A DNA stretch of 64,000 nucleotides from Nymphaea colorata (taxonomy: Eukaryota; Streptophyta; Magnoliopsida; Nymphaeales; Nymphaeaceae): NCBI RefSeq assembly GCF_008831285.2, contig NC_045149.1, positions 1,738,001-1,802,000 of the forward strand. Reading direction: 5' to 3'. The position numbers and the translations under genes were made by a program. The notes beneath the pieces were generated by a model. The model had not been told where the DNA came from. It saw nothing but the letters and a program-made list of their open reading frames with translations, and searched no databases. The number at the start of each line of letters is the position of its first letter. Position 1 is the first letter of the stretch. This document shows, piece after piece, positions 1 to 11,640 of this stretch.

Positions 1-634
1 TAAATAATGAAACGAAACATCCGTCAAGCCTAAATAAACAAAAGAAAAGGACATTCCTTTTAAAAAAGGATTTAGGGTGATATGACATTAAAAAATCAAG
101 CTAGCTACCATTTGGAATGCCATTTTTATAGGTTTTCGTCTCATTCATATTTTAAGAATAATAAGTTTGCAATATCTTTCATGAAGCCCATAAATAGATA
201 CGCGACACTTGTGAACTGAGAATGCACCTATTTATATAGTGAATCAATCAATCATACAAACTCCAACACTGCAGCCACTTTACGATGCACCCTGGTATGT
301 CATGAGCAGATATTAACACTATTTTTTCGTAAATTTTCTTTTATATTAAATTAGCTTTAGCCTGCCCAGATCTTCATAACTTGCCTTTTATTTTCTTCTT
401 CATTTTCCTCCACCTATTATATCACATTCCATTAGAAAAAAAAAAAAAGGCAACAAGACAAAATTCATACCGAAAATTCCATTCTGCCGGATGCCGGGTG
501 TTACTCAATAACTAAAAAATTTAAAACTAGTTGCTGAAAACACCATAAACCGTTGGCATAATTAGTACCTCTTTACTCAATGATTTTTATCGAAACAATG
601 TTTCAACTTTTAGCCATCCAAAAAATTTAATCGT

Positions 635-677
<43 letters not shown>

Positions 678-1090
678 GAAAAAAAACTATACTTATTAAA
701 ATTAATTAATTAAAGTATTCTTTATACAGTCTAACCTTATAGATACACACGATTTAATTAATTGTGAATTGGTGAGAAACATATTTTAAGATAGTACTTT
801 TTTACTTTAATAATATTTTTTTAATAATAAAAAATTGAACGACTTTTATAACGTCAAAATTTTTATAGTAGAAAATGCCAATTCTTTTGCAAAAATAACT
901 TGAACTAGAACATGGATTATGTAATCTAATGTTTATAAGCATTTTGAGGTTTAAGTTTTCTGCCTTACCCAAGTAGTCAAGTATTTACGAGTGACTATAT
1001 ATAGTCACTGAATGAAAACTACAACTTTTATACATTTATGTATATCAAACCAAGGCCGTCCATCATTTTGATGTGACGGCCCTGTCATTC
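1..1090. other. AT-rich intergenic DNA
   Basis: No coding sequence or RNA gene is recognisable on either strand. The stretch is AT-rich, with several poly-A/poly-T runs and one (TA)n tract. The short reading frames here have no recognisable motif. Confidence 0.6.
640..674. repeat. (TA)n microsatellite
   Basis: An uninterrupted run of TA dinucleotides follows a short imperfect lead-in. It is a simple sequence repeat inside AT-rich spacer DNA. Confidence 0.9.
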
Positions 1091-2287
1091 CTTTTACTTA
1101 TTTATTTTTGGTGTCACATCTACACTACACAACTGTGGAACTCTACTCCATGGTGGGGAAGGGGTTCCTCCTCCCCCTTTCATTGGCCGTTCGATCAAAA
1201 TGGAAAGTGGAGAGGAGATTCCCTTGCCAGCTGATGGTGGGGCACAAGCCATCGGCCACCGGGAGTAACAAAATTCCACCACCCACCCACCCCCCCTCCC
1301 CAAATGGACGACATTTTGGGAATTTATTAAAAAGAAATGTCCTTTACTATCTTTTTACTTTTAATGACTAAAAATATTTTAATTATTAACTATATTTGTG
1401 CCCGGCCAAGCCAGTAGAAGGATATGCTGCTTTGCCAGCTCAGGCATAGCTCGGAAAGCATGTGAGATTCAATCGGACACTGAGCCAAGCAGAAAGCAAT
1501 GCACGTGTAATGTACAGCGCGTGCATCATAGTGCAAGTCCGTCGTTGGGGAATCAAATGAGTTCCCCACGCGTAGCGTTTGGATGCGCAAAAGGGTGCGC
1601 GTGGGTTAGAGACAATTCTTCCAATGGACTCATATGCTACATTCCACAACCACGTAGAATCACGCGGGGTTGAGCAAATGAATGCTCATCGTCGAGTAGG
1701 ACGATGGTCGACCGCCTTACTTAATGACATATAGTCGTCAACTGGCTTCGGTTTGGGGACTTCCTTACAAGGGAAGTCTACAACCACCAAGATTTCGTAT
1801 CAAAGTAGATAGACACTTGGAGGAATGACAAAGTTTTGACAGGCATCATGGTCACGGCTTGCCGATGGCCTACAATGGGATAAACCTTGGTGATGGTGTG
1901 CCGAGTGTGTAGCTCTCCTCGTCTAGTCCACAGTCCCAAAAGATTGATGAACGCTTCCGCTAACTTAAGAAAGAGTCGGGCTGGCTGAAGGCTTTGGGGA
2001 AACCTTCAACGCCGCGCGGGGCAAACAAGACACGAAAAAAGTGCATGAAAAATTGTGCACAATATAACTCAACAATGTGGGGAATGAGACCCCAAGGGGG
2101 AGAGAGACGGACCATCTGGGCCATCAAGAGGAGGAATCCCTCTCCCCCGTTCCTTCGGTTTCCTTCCTTCAAATGACAATGTGTACGGTAAAGAAAAAGA
2201 AGAACTAAAAAATTCAAACAATCACGACCAGCCAAAACCATCGGATCAAAAAGATGATGGTTTTTGTTTGATGTCCTTTTATATCAT
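1091..2287. other. Anonymous non-coding DNA
   Basis: The base composition is more GC-rich than the preceding kilobase. Translations on both strands give only short frames without family motifs. It could be a decayed LTR or other repeat, but no terminal repeats or protein remnants support that. Confidence 0.45.
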
Positions 2288-2404
2288 CTAAAACTTGGAG
2301 TCACTCTCCTCTTAAAAGGGCAGGTCGGCAGCTAAAACCCGGAGCCACTCTACTCTTAAAGCGGCGGGTGAGTCACTTTACCCTTAAAGCCCGCAGGTCC
2401 ACAG
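2288..2404. repeat. Diverged tandem repeat, about 2.7 copies of 44 bp
   Basis: Three consecutive units share the pattern CTAAAACxxGGAGxCACTCT, then CTCTTAAA, then a GC-rich end. They start at 2288 and 2332, with a third unit lacking the first part from about 2372. Similarity is clear but imperfect, so the array is old. No function is evident. Confidence 0.6.
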
Positions 2405-2946
2405 CTAAAACATTCCATCGCAGCCGGCGTCCAGTTCTCAAGGGAATGTTAGCAGGGGCCGAGTAAAGGGGGAGGCCCGTATGGGCGTTGGCCCCACCTT
2501 CATTTTTTTTTTAAAAAATTTAATTTAAATTTTAGAAAATTTTATTTGTTTTAAGTAAAAATTTTAAAAAATGATATTTCAACATGTGCCAAAATTTTGA
2601 AACTTCAATTAGTCCCGGCTCATGAAAAATTTCTGGTTTAGCCCCTAAATGTTAGCCAGCTGACGGATATTACCTGAGGACTTGAGGACTAAATCCCTTA
2701 ACAACCATTCACCAAGCTGCAAGAGCATTAACAATGATTTATGCTTTTTAATGATAGGTTCTAAATATTTATGCACCCAACTATATCATATAGCCGCTTA
2801 TCATTTCAAATTTTTTGGTATATATAGCCATCTAAACTGCTGGACTGCTGAAATTAGCCATCTGAACTCGTTTGCTAATGGCCGGACGTTCCATATATGA
2901 AAAATGAAAGTAATTTTAAAGGGACAACTATATATCAGAGTCATCG

Positions 2947-3002
<56 letters not shown>

Positions 3003-3240
3003 CTTGTGATCACGTAATCATAAGAATCAGTTGCTAACATGACCATCTGATGTTTTTATCCATTGCCACTACCTTTGTTCTCTCTTCTCTCGTCATCTTT
3101 CTTGGTAGTGCAATAGAAAAATAGGTTTAATGTGGTCCTAGTGTAATTTAAAGTTAAAAAGTTGGGTTGATTCACTGGTGTCACCTTGGATCTCCGCTGT
3201 GGAAGACAATTTAATTAATGGCATGCATGGTGCGTTTAAG
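2405..3240. other. AT-rich spacer
   Basis: No gene is recognised. The interval has an A/T-rich block near 2510-2580 and a long (AT)n run at 2949-3001. Confidence 0.55.
2949..3001. repeat. (AT)n microsatellite
   Basis: About 26 uninterrupted AT dinucleotides. Confidence 0.95.
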
Positions 3241-4353
3241 AACAGGACTTTCCAAAAGGTTTTCCTTTCTAAAGGGGCTCTCCCTCTCTCTCTCCCAAGC
3301 GAGCAAGCGTGTTTGCGAGTGGGGCGAGGGGATGGCTCGAGCGTGTTGTGAGTGGGCGAAGACCAGTGCACGAAGAGTTGAGGTAGTCTTGGCTATGCCC
3401 GCATTGGAATAGAAGTGAGATAAGATTCTCCCCCCTCCCAAAAATCAAAGTGACGATGGGGGATGGATCAGTGCTGGTTCAAGAAATTGTCTACGAATCT
3501 AAAATTCCTTATTGTAGAGCCTGTGGTGCTGTCATGCACCTCCGATCCCTTCTATCATTTTACACTAAGTCTTGGCTATGCCCGCATTGGAACAGAGCTA
3601 ATGGAGATGATGGGGGGCGGGGGTATCCTCGGTTGACCCATCTAGTAAGGTGAAGATGGCTATGAGGGAAGAGCGCCTGAGGAAGGGTAGGGGAGGAGTG
3701 AGCCTAGGTCCCTTGGATCATCCAGGCAAAGAGGCAGGTGAGTTCAGGCAAGCTAGGAAGGCAATCAAGGCAACGTTACACGCATCAGGATCCCCATCTA
3801 ACGACTCGCCAACCAATGGCGATCATAGTCTGAAGTTCATTCCAATGGTTGTTAAAAGGAAAAGTCGATTCCCCCACTCGATAACCTTCGAGGGGGCGCA
3901 GAGTCGTCCGTCTCTCCCATCTATTCAGGCCAAGCCCTTGCTCGCTTCTATGCCAGGTACCCCTGTCTACTCTCCCCAACCCTTTTTATTCATTACATTC
4001 TATGGAAGTGAGAGAACTGGACTTCCCCCGAGGTTTCTCTCTTGCTTCCTCCATGGATGGTGATGGAAAAGAAGGTTGGAAAGGTAATGGCATGGGTGCC
4101 AGCAAAATAATGATTCCCTCAAGGAAAGTGATCAAATGGGGATAGACTCCTGTTGTTAAAAAGGCTCCTGATAAAACAGTATCCCGCCGAACTCCTCTAG
4201 TAGATAAATATGATCGTTTAGAGGACTGTGATGGATGGACTATAGTGGGAAGGAAATGCCGAAATGCTCAAAATCACACGTTTTGCTGTCTTTCGACAGT
4301 TGAGGGATGACAAAGAGAACCACGGTGGCTGTGTGTGATGGACATTACTTCTC
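3241..4353 (+). pseudogene. LINE A, ORF1 remnant (L1-like non-LTR retrotransposon)
   Basis: This is the decayed nucleic-acid-binding first protein of a plant L1-type LINE. Near 3480-3545 the frame reads Y-C-x2-C-G then a His, matching the zinc-knuckle region of plant LINE ORF1. At about 3832-3875 a stretch containing FIPMVVKRKSR resembles the conserved motif after that knuckle (usually GPWMVVxRR). At about 4205-4260 a DRLEDCDGW-IVGRK stretch matches the C-terminal region of the same proteins. The frame is broken by several stops and shifts. The 5' limit is unclear. At 4353 it is interrupted by copia A; the LINE resumes at 8178, where ORF2 starts. Confidence 0.6.
3385..3592. repeat. 25-bp direct repeat pair
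   Basis: The same 25 bases (beginning AGTCTTGGCTATGCCC) occur at 3385-3409 and 3568-3592, 183 bp apart. Both copies lie in the LINE A ORF1 region. This may be a local duplication; no target-site or element boundary is evident. Confidence 0.8.
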
Positions 4354-4358
4354 AAGGA

Positions 4359-4772
4359 TATCAAAATATGATGCAAACAGTTTTACTAAATGTGTAGAAT
4401 AAAAATTACAATTTTTTATTTTAATGCGATAGAGTTATGACATGGTAAATTAAGGTTTTAATATCATAGAGTTATGGCATGCTAAATTAAGGTAGTAATG
4501 GGGAGTTTTATTTATTTTTAATTTCTTTTAATAACATCCTTGTAATGATCATTAGTATGGAGGTTTATGAGTCATAAGTTGAGTGTCTTGGAGTAGCCTA
4601 TAAATAAGTGCTTTGGTTTGTGTCATATGTACCAAGTGGAGGTTATACCAAGATGGCCTTGTGGGTGCCATGAGTTCTATGAGTGCTCATCTCTTCCAAT
4701 ACAAAAGTTGTTTTGCAAGTTCCCTGTGTGTAACATAAGGTACGGCGCTTTTGTTATTTTTTATTTTCAGCA
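4359..4772 (+). repeat. Copia A 5' LTR
   Basis: The 414-bp repeat aligns along its whole length with 7769-8177. It begins TATCAAAATATGATGC (the usual leading TG is mutated to TA) and ends CA. A TATAAATA-like box within it (near 4600) would suit the element's own promoter. The two LTRs differ at many positions, so the insertion is old. Confidence 0.9.
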
Positions 4773-4790
4773 TTGTCGTATTAAAGCACA
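4773..4790 (+). promoter_or_regulatory. Copia A primer-binding site (degraded)
   Basis: The bases just after the 5' LTR resemble TGGTATCAGAGCAC, the complement of the initiator-Met tRNA 3' end, with about three mismatches in 14 positions. This is the expected place for minus-strand priming. Confidence 0.65.
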
Positions 4791-4939
4791 AGTTTGATCA
4801 AGTTGGGTGTACTCGTAAGAGCGAATTAGTACACTGTGAAGATTATTTTTGAAGCCGATTTTTCAAAGTTGTTTGTAAACACCTAATTGAAAAATGTCAT
4901 AGAATGGTATGAATTTGAATACTACTTTCAACCTCTCAC

Positions 4940-5640
4940 TCACTTTAGTACCTATTTTTAATGGAAAAATTATGAATTTTGAAGCATTAAAATAAAAACA
5001 TTTTCATATATCTTCGGCATCTAGTTGAAAATGATGTGGTAGAATCTTCAAATGAAGTGAAGAAGACACACAAGAAATATGCAAAGGCTCTTCTTGTTTT
5101 GCAGCAAGCTGTGACTAAATATATTTTTCCTCGCATCGCAGCAGCGACCAAATCATGTAAAACTTGAAATATTTGGAAGAAAGCTTACCATGGAGATAGT
5201 AAGGTAACAACTAATAAAACTTCAAACTCTACATAGAGAATTTGAAACCTTGCAAATGAAAGAAAATGAATGTATCCAAATTTTTTTCTCTAAAATGTCC
5301 ACTACCATAAATCAAATGACAACATTCGGATAAATAATAGAAGATATTAGTAGAAAAGATTTTACAAAGTTTGCCATCCAAATTTAATCATGTTGTAACT
5401 GCTATAGAAGAATTTAAAGACATGAGTACTTATTCTATTAATGACTTGATGGGTTCGCTTTTAGCACATGAAGTGAGATTGAACAGGTCAAAAGAAAAAA
5501 GTATTGAGCATGTATTTTAAGCTAAAACATAAATTTCTAACAAGCAAAAGGATGGTGAAGGTATGTCAGATAGCAAATATGCAAGCAGAGAAGTGATAGA
5601 AGTGGCCATCGTGGTCGTAGTTGTGGCCGTGGCCATGGGA
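4940..5640 (+). pseudogene. Copia A gag remnant (UBN2 type)
   Basis: Across shifting frames, translated segments match the copia gag family: ALLVLQQAVTKYIF-RIAAAT near 5090-5150, a reading like ETLQMKENE near 5250, KFNHVVTAIEEFKDMSTYSI near 5380-5440, and a glycine/arginine-rich tail near 5590-5650. There are many stop codons. The Gly/Arg tail runs straight into integrase sequence. Confidence 0.8.
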
Positions 5641-7768
5641 GATTTGGTGGAGGAAGGCAAAATGTTGTTGAATGAAAGAACAGAACTGTGGTAGAGATAG
5701 CTAGAAACGTGCTGAATGAAAGCCAATTTCTGAATGATTTTTGGGCAAAAGCAGTGGCTACTACGGCTCATATTTTAAACATTTCACCAATTAAAGTTGT
5801 ATGCAATCGAATAGCCTACGAGTAATCGAACATCCTATGGTGAAGACACAAACCTGATGTAAGTAATTTACATGTCTTTTGGTGTATTTCATATGATTTA
5901 ATCCAGCGAACTTATTAAGTTACACAAGAAAAGTAAAAAATGTATATTTATTGGATATTAGATGTTACGAAAAGGTATCAGTTGTATAACCCTGATATAA
6001 GAAAACTTATATTCGCCAAGATGTTATTTTTCATGAAAACAATTTTTTGAAATGGGATAACAAAGATGAGTATTTAGTTACTGAGAATGACTCAAATGAA
6101 CCAAATAAATTTGAAAAAAATGCATTCCAGCTTCCACCAACAACATTATTTTGGTGGAGAGCTCATAAAGATTAAGATATTTGACTTACTATGGATAGTG
6201 GTAGTCTTGTAAGAAAGGTAAGGAGGGTTGATGATCTTTATAATTGTGTACTTTCTTCGATAGTCACAGAATCAACGTGTTATGAAGATGCTTGTGAAAA
6301 ACAAGAATGAGAGAAATCTACGGAAGAAGAAATACTGGCCATTGAAAGGAATGATACTTAGGAACTTGTAGATCTATCAGACAAACAAAATGCCATGGGT
6401 GTTAAATGGGTCTACAAAGTAAAATACAATGTTGATGGAAGCATATAAAAATAGAAAGCAAGACTTGTCGCAAAAGGGTTGCTTAAGAATACAAGGTAGA
6501 TTCTTCATAAACTTTTTCTCCCGTTGCACATTTTGAAACCATTAGAATTATTTTGGCATTAGCTGCTCATATGAAATGGTTAGTTTTCTAGTTTGATGTG
6601 AAGTCAACATTTTTAAATGGCTTCTTGAAAGAAGAAGTCTATGTTTGCCAACCACAAGGATTTTTTAGTAATGGACAAGAAGAGAAGGTATACAGATTAA
6701 AAAAAGCTCTTTATGGTCTTATGCAAGCATCACATGCTTCTGATATTTAATGCATAGTAGTTTTCGCAAAAATGAAAGTGAACCCACTTTATCCATAAAG
6801 GGAACATGCAATGATGTTGTAATTGTATGTCTTTATGTAGATGATATCATGTATAAGAGCTTCTCTAGTAACAACAATGAAAATTTTAAAGGAATCATGA
6901 TGTGTCAGATCTAGGATTGTTATATTATTTTCTTGGACCTTAGGTTCAATAGACTAATGATTGTATTTTTATTTTAAATATGCTTTGATTATACTTGAGA
7001 AATTTAATATGTTTTCATGCAAGTCATGTTCCAGTCTCATGAACACTATTGAAAAGTTAACTACAAATGATGGTACTATGAGAGTTGATGAGAAGTTATA
7101 TAGGAGTTTAGTTGATAAATTAATGTACTTCACACAAACGCACCCAGATATTGTGTACCTAGTTGGCCTGATCTCAAGGTTTATGCATTATCCATCAATA
7201 CATCATTTTGGAGCAGCAAAATGGATCTTCTGTTACATCCAATCAACAACCAACTATGGAATTTGGTACCAATCTAATTCTAATTTAAAGCTAATTGGCT
7301 TTTTTGACAGTGATTGAACTGGTTTTGTTGATGATAGGAAAAGCACAAGTAGCTATGCTTTTACTCTTGGCTTGAGGGTCATGTCATGGATGTCCAAATA
7401 GCAAGCAACTGTGATTCTATCATCTTTTGAAGTGGATTATGTTGCAGCCACCACGTTTGCATGTTAGGTTATTTGAATAGGAAGAATCTTGAGTGACTTG
7501 CACCAAGGACAAGATGAGGTGACTGAACTTTTTTGTGATACTCAAGCGATAATCATCATGACAAAAAAACGGTATTTCATAGAAGAACTAAATACATTGA
7601 GTTAGGTCATCACTTTATCTATGAAGTTGTTGCTGATGGAACGATAATAATGGAATATTGTTCTACAAATGATCAAGTTGCAGACGGATTTACAGAAGCA
7701 CTCAACCATTCATGGTTTATAAAATTCAGGTCATCTCTTGGAGTATCAAGTTTTGCATCAAGTGGGAG
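5641..7768 (+). pseudogene. Copia A pol remnant (integrase end, RT, RNase H)
   Basis: The remnant starts with the conserved integrase block VVE-KNRTVVEIAR and F-WAKAVATTAHILN. It continues with the copia reverse transcriptase signatures MGVKWVYKVKYN (about 6397), FSPVAHFETIRIILAL (about 6516) and [11 protein letters not shown] (about 6690). A DDI stretch lies near 6840, and the RNase H stretch DDRKSTSSYAFTLG near 7330-7370 follows. It ends in a purine-rich AAGTGGGAG tract just before the 3' LTR. Protease and the catalytic integrase core are absent. Stops and frameshifts are frequent. Confidence 0.85.
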
Positions 7769-8177
7769 TATTAAAATGTGATGCAAAACAGTTTTATTAA
7801 ATGTGTGGAATAAAAATTACAGTTTTTGTTTTAATGTTGTAGAGTTATAGCAGTAGATTAAGGTTTTAATACTATAGAGTTATGACATGATAAATTAAAG
7901 TGGTAATGGGGAGTTTTTTTGTTTTTAATATCTTTTAATATCATGCTTGTAATGGCCATTTGTATGGAGGTTTATGAGTCATAAGTTGAGTGTTTTGGGT
8001 AACCTATAAATAGGTGCTTTGGTTTGTGTCATTTGTATCAAATGGAGGTTGTACGAAGGTGGTCATGTGGATGCCATGAGTTGTATGAGTGTTTCCTTCC
8101 TCCAATACAAAAGTTGTTTTGCAAGTTCATTTTGTGCAACATATGGTACGACATTTCATTATTGTTTATTTCCAACA
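7769..8177 (+). repeat. Copia A 3' LTR
   Basis: The 409-bp partner of the 5' LTR begins TATTAAAATGTGATGC and ends CCAACA. It is followed immediately by the AAGGA target-site duplication and then LINE A sequence. Confidence 0.9.
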
Positions 8178-8833
8178 AAGGAGAGGGGTGCCGCCCCCGG
8201 CCAATCACATGAACTTTCTTAGTTGGAATGTGAGGGGGGCAGTGAGGGGGAATAGCCCAGCAGGACCTCACGTCTCTCATCAGGGAGACTAAACCCCATG
8301 TTTGTTTCTTGCTGGACACTCAGGTAAAGAAGTTCTTGCTTGACTGGTTAGCCAAGACATGTGGTAATCTGAAATGGGAAGGTAATGATGATGATGCCTC
8401 TCAATGATAACCAAGTTGTATGCATGTGGGATCCGAATTTGGCTCAATTGATTAGCATGGAGAAGGGCACTTGGTGTACCTTAGGCTGGTTTAGAGGCAG
8501 ACATGTTCCCAACTTGATCATATTGGTTGGTGTCTACCTTCCCAACCACCCTAAGTTGCCTCAGGCTGCTTTAGCTCACTTGGAGGTTGACGTCAATAAA
8601 TATATAGTTCCTACCTTGCTAATGGAGGACTTTAATGCCATGTGGTCTTTTACTAACAAAATCAGTAGGAAGCTCAATGGTCAATATTGCTATGATTTCA
8701 ACAGAATTATTGCTATGAGTGGCCTCTCATAGATCGAATATGAGAATAGTAGCTACACTTGGTCGAACATGAGAGCTGGGGATCTTTGGACTTTTTGTAA
8801 GTTAGACTGGTGCTAGTTAACCAAACTTCGTAC
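8178..8833 (+). pseudogene. LINE A, ORF2 start: endonuclease domain remnant
   Basis: The reading frame opens at 8210 with MNFLSWNVRGA, the typical start of a plant L1-like ORF2 and of its apurinic endonuclease domain (which nicks target DNA). After a frameshift the frame at 8385-8732 carries LIILVGVYLPNHP and then LLMEDFNAM, corresponding to the family's GDFN catalytic motif with Gly replaced by Glu. Near 8755 a YTWSN match follows. The hAT-like element at 8834 interrupts it, and it resumes at 10218. Confidence 0.8.
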
Positions 8834-10217
8834 CAGTGTTTAAAAACTCATCGAATCAGCTCATTGACTCGGCTCATCACATCCTCTTACCAGGTCTACC
8901 CAGTAGGTGACTTGGTGTTGTAAAAAACTCAATAAGGTTCAGCTTGGACTAGGGTGACTCGGCCGAGTCACGAGTCATGAAAGACTAGCCCGAGTTTTGT
9001 TTAGTTTTTTTTTCTTGTAAAAACTCAAACTTGTGGGGGCATTTTTGTAACTAAAACATGTTATGAAACATGTTGAAATGAAGAAACTCTCTATCAGTTT
9101 TCTACTCTTGAGAATAAATGACAAGGGAGAATAGAGGAAGCACATGAAACCTTCATTGTTTCTGTCAACGTTTCTGGCAAAAATAGGGATTCCAGTGACT
9201 TCATCCACGTAAACAACAATGTCGGCTTCTCAGGATCGTGATGCTTGTTTTAATTTTTATTTATTTTTGAAAGTTTCTATTTCCGAACAATATTTTAGGC
9301 AGTAATAGGGATTTCTTCGGTGACTATCATTTTGTGATGTGTTTCCCTCTTCTGTCATTTTTCAGTGTCGCACTCCTCTCCATTCTTCTCTCTTCTCCAT
9401 TTCTGGTGATTGCTATTTTGCTCTCTCACTCCCTATCTGTTTTTTGCTCTGCTCCTCTCTTTTGCAGCCTTTGCCCTCAAGCTGGTGTCCTCGTTTCCAT
9501 GATTTGTGGATTCCTCAAGATGCCTTGTTGCACCTTGCAAGTCTGAGTGATATGAATAAGAGTAAGGGTTCAAGAACAGTGGTTCATAGTTCATACGGTT
9601 CTATACTCTCTACTATTAATTTAAAGTTTTAAAGGTTCAACTCAATATTATTATCCATTACTTCCTATATAACTATACTTGCATTTCCATTACTCAATAT
9701 GTTCATTTTCTTGTTGTGAATTCATTTGTGGAATAGAGCTAAAATGAGATGTTATTGGATAAAGCCTAAATGCCTATACTTAACTTGTTTACCATATGGA
9801 AATTCTGTGGTTTACATCAATGAATTGATAGGAGAAAAGTTAGATTGTGAATAAATCCTCTATGCTCATGAATGTCTATATAGTGTGCAATTATAGAGTA
9901 CCAACAATAGAGTACCAGCAGTAGTTTGATTGATGATTATCAATGTCATTAATGGCATAGTTTTACTTTTCAGTTTTTAGTTATTACATGAATACATATA
10001 ACTTAGTTATGAGTTATGACTTCACTTGATGTTTGTTTGACTAGCTTGAACCATATAAGAAAAATTAGGTCATTTTATAATATTTTTCATGGTTAAAAGA
10101 TAAGTTATACATTGTTATTTCTTTAAAGAAAAAAGTTAACAAAACCCAGTCTGAGTCACCGAGTTGACCAGCCGAGTCAAGTCCCAAATCACTAGGTTTT
10201 AAAACCTTGCTTGGTAC
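8826..10217. mobile_element. Non-autonomous hAT-like element inserted in LINE A
   Basis: The 1376-bp element (8834-10209) has imperfect terminal inverted repeats, CAGTGTTTAAAAAC at the left and CAAGGTTTTAAAACC read from the right. It is flanked by 8-bp target-site duplications CTTCGTAC (8826-8833) and CTTGGTAC (10210-10217), seven of eight identical. Both ends carry subterminal copies of GACTCGGC/GAGTCAC motifs (for example 8866-8875, 8955-8980 and 10150-10185). The 8-bp duplication, CAGTG-type end and subterminal motif clusters fit the hAT superfamily. No transposase coding remains. The interior is T/C-rich with no recognisable gene. Confidence 0.75.
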
Positions 10218-10670
10218 CAGCATATCCTTGGGAAATTGAGCCTAGAATCGAGCCGTGTCAATCCTCTGCCCATAAAGCTATTCTCATTAAGTTGGATTTA
10301 CACAACCAGCCAGCTAGAATGAACCACAGGTTCAGCTTTCCAAAACCTAGGCTGCTGTAGGGGGAAGGCATGAGCATTATCAAGGAGGAATGGTGGAAGA
10401 ATTACCGAGAATGTTAGACGATTAGATTTTATGCAAGCTGAATGGGGTGAAAAAGAGCCCGACCCACTAGAATAGAAATTCTTTTAGAAGAATTGAGTCC
10501 AAAATTCGCACTCTCTATAAGAAACTTGAAGCCTTGAAACTTGGCATTAGCAGGGTTGCATGTTTGACTTAGAGAAAGAGCAGGTTATCCGTGACAGATT
10601 AAAGGAGGCCCTAGTGATGGAAGAGATGGTTTGGAGGAACAAGGCTAAAGTTCGTGGATACATCCAATAA
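10218..10670 (+). pseudogene. LINE A, ORF2 continuation (endonuclease-RT linker)
   Basis: The LINE resumes right after the hAT-like element. Frames include KLDLHNQPARMNHRF and, near 10607-10655, LVMEEMVWRNKAKVRGY. The latter matches the conserved EE-LWRQKSRVxWL block found just before the reverse transcriptase in plant L1-like ORF2. Homology stops near 10670, so the rest of this LINE is missing or has decayed beyond recognition. Confidence 0.7.
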
Positions 10671-11640
10671 TATTACATTAGTCCACTCAAGTGAGCTTCA
10701 TGTGCTAAATGAATATTAATTAAATGTATCACATATAAAAATATTGTTGAAAATATCATATTTAATTGGCATAGTATCAATGCAATTTGTTATCCTATTT
10801 GTTGCAAGTCATTATTTTTTATGGCTTTTATACACAATTATTAAAACTTACATAATTTGATTAGCATGACGTTGAACTTTTTTTATAATAACCTATGGAA
10901 GACCAAATAAATAAATTGTTTGAAAAGTACATGACAATCGTGGCTCTTCAGACTTGTAATTTTTTGCCCCATTAATGTTTCTTCTATGAGATATTTGCTA
11001 AATAGCAGTTTTGAACCTTCAAATTGTTCTAATTGTATGTGGCTTTTCACCTGAGTTATTTGTATCTATCATAAAATCATTTGTTAAGAAAGAAGAAAAT
11101 GAGCTAGCCACCATTTTTATTAGCATTCAATGAATGTCGATTTTTTCGACATTTATGACTCACAAGAAACCACAACTTCTGGAGAGCACAATGGCATGCA
11201 ACAAACAGATAAAATACAATAGTAGGTAAAGAGACCACAACAGCAATTGTAAAGACCAACTTCCTTTTGTTCCTCATAGTTTTGCAAAGAGAAAGAGAAA
11301 GAAGCTGGTGTAGAAGGTGGATGCCAGAAAGGGCATGAAAATAGTGGCAGGTAGGTATGGAGCCAGTAAGCATCAAGCATGTACATCGAAAAAAGGGTTT
11401 TGTCAACAGCTGGTGGCAGGCAGCAAGCATGCCCTAATCTTTTGTTGGAAGCAAGCATGCCCTAGTGGTTCTCCCATGGGAGACATAAGAATAGGTTGCT
11501 AAAGGAAAAAAGAACTAGGCAGTAGGTTACCAAATGATAAGAGCCAATATTGCCAGACGATGGAAGCCACTGGTCACAAGTTTCAGTGGACCAAAAAGAA
11601 GGGAAGAAAAAGAAGCTTCCCATTGTTATAAGTATGCCTT
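10671..11640. other. Unassigned AT-rich DNA
   Basis: No coding homology was seen. A 14-bp motif GCAAGCATGCCCTA is repeated at 11423-11436 and 11451-11464. Part of this interval may be the interior of the class II element whose terminus is proposed at 12411. Confidence 0.4.

Larger units (their letters stand above)
4354..8182 (+). mobile_element. Copia A: Ty1/copia retrotransposon, decayed, inserted in LINE A
   Basis: This is a full-length but defective LTR retrotransposon. It has two related LTRs, a mutated initiator-Met tRNA primer-binding site just after the 5' LTR (from 4773), a UBN2-type gag, reverse transcriptase and RNase H, and a purine-rich tract before the 3' LTR. It is bounded by the 5-bp target-site duplication AAGGA at 4354-4358 and 8178-8182. 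Removing the element and one duplication joins LINE ORF1 to the start of LINE ORF2. All coding parts carry many stops and frameshifts. Protease and most of the integrase are missing. Confidence 0.9.

Noticed and set aside
2801-3046. Frames made of Ile-Tyr repeats over (AT)n tracts, also at 17413-17706 and 30455-30682
   Set aside because: They are translations of microsatellites.
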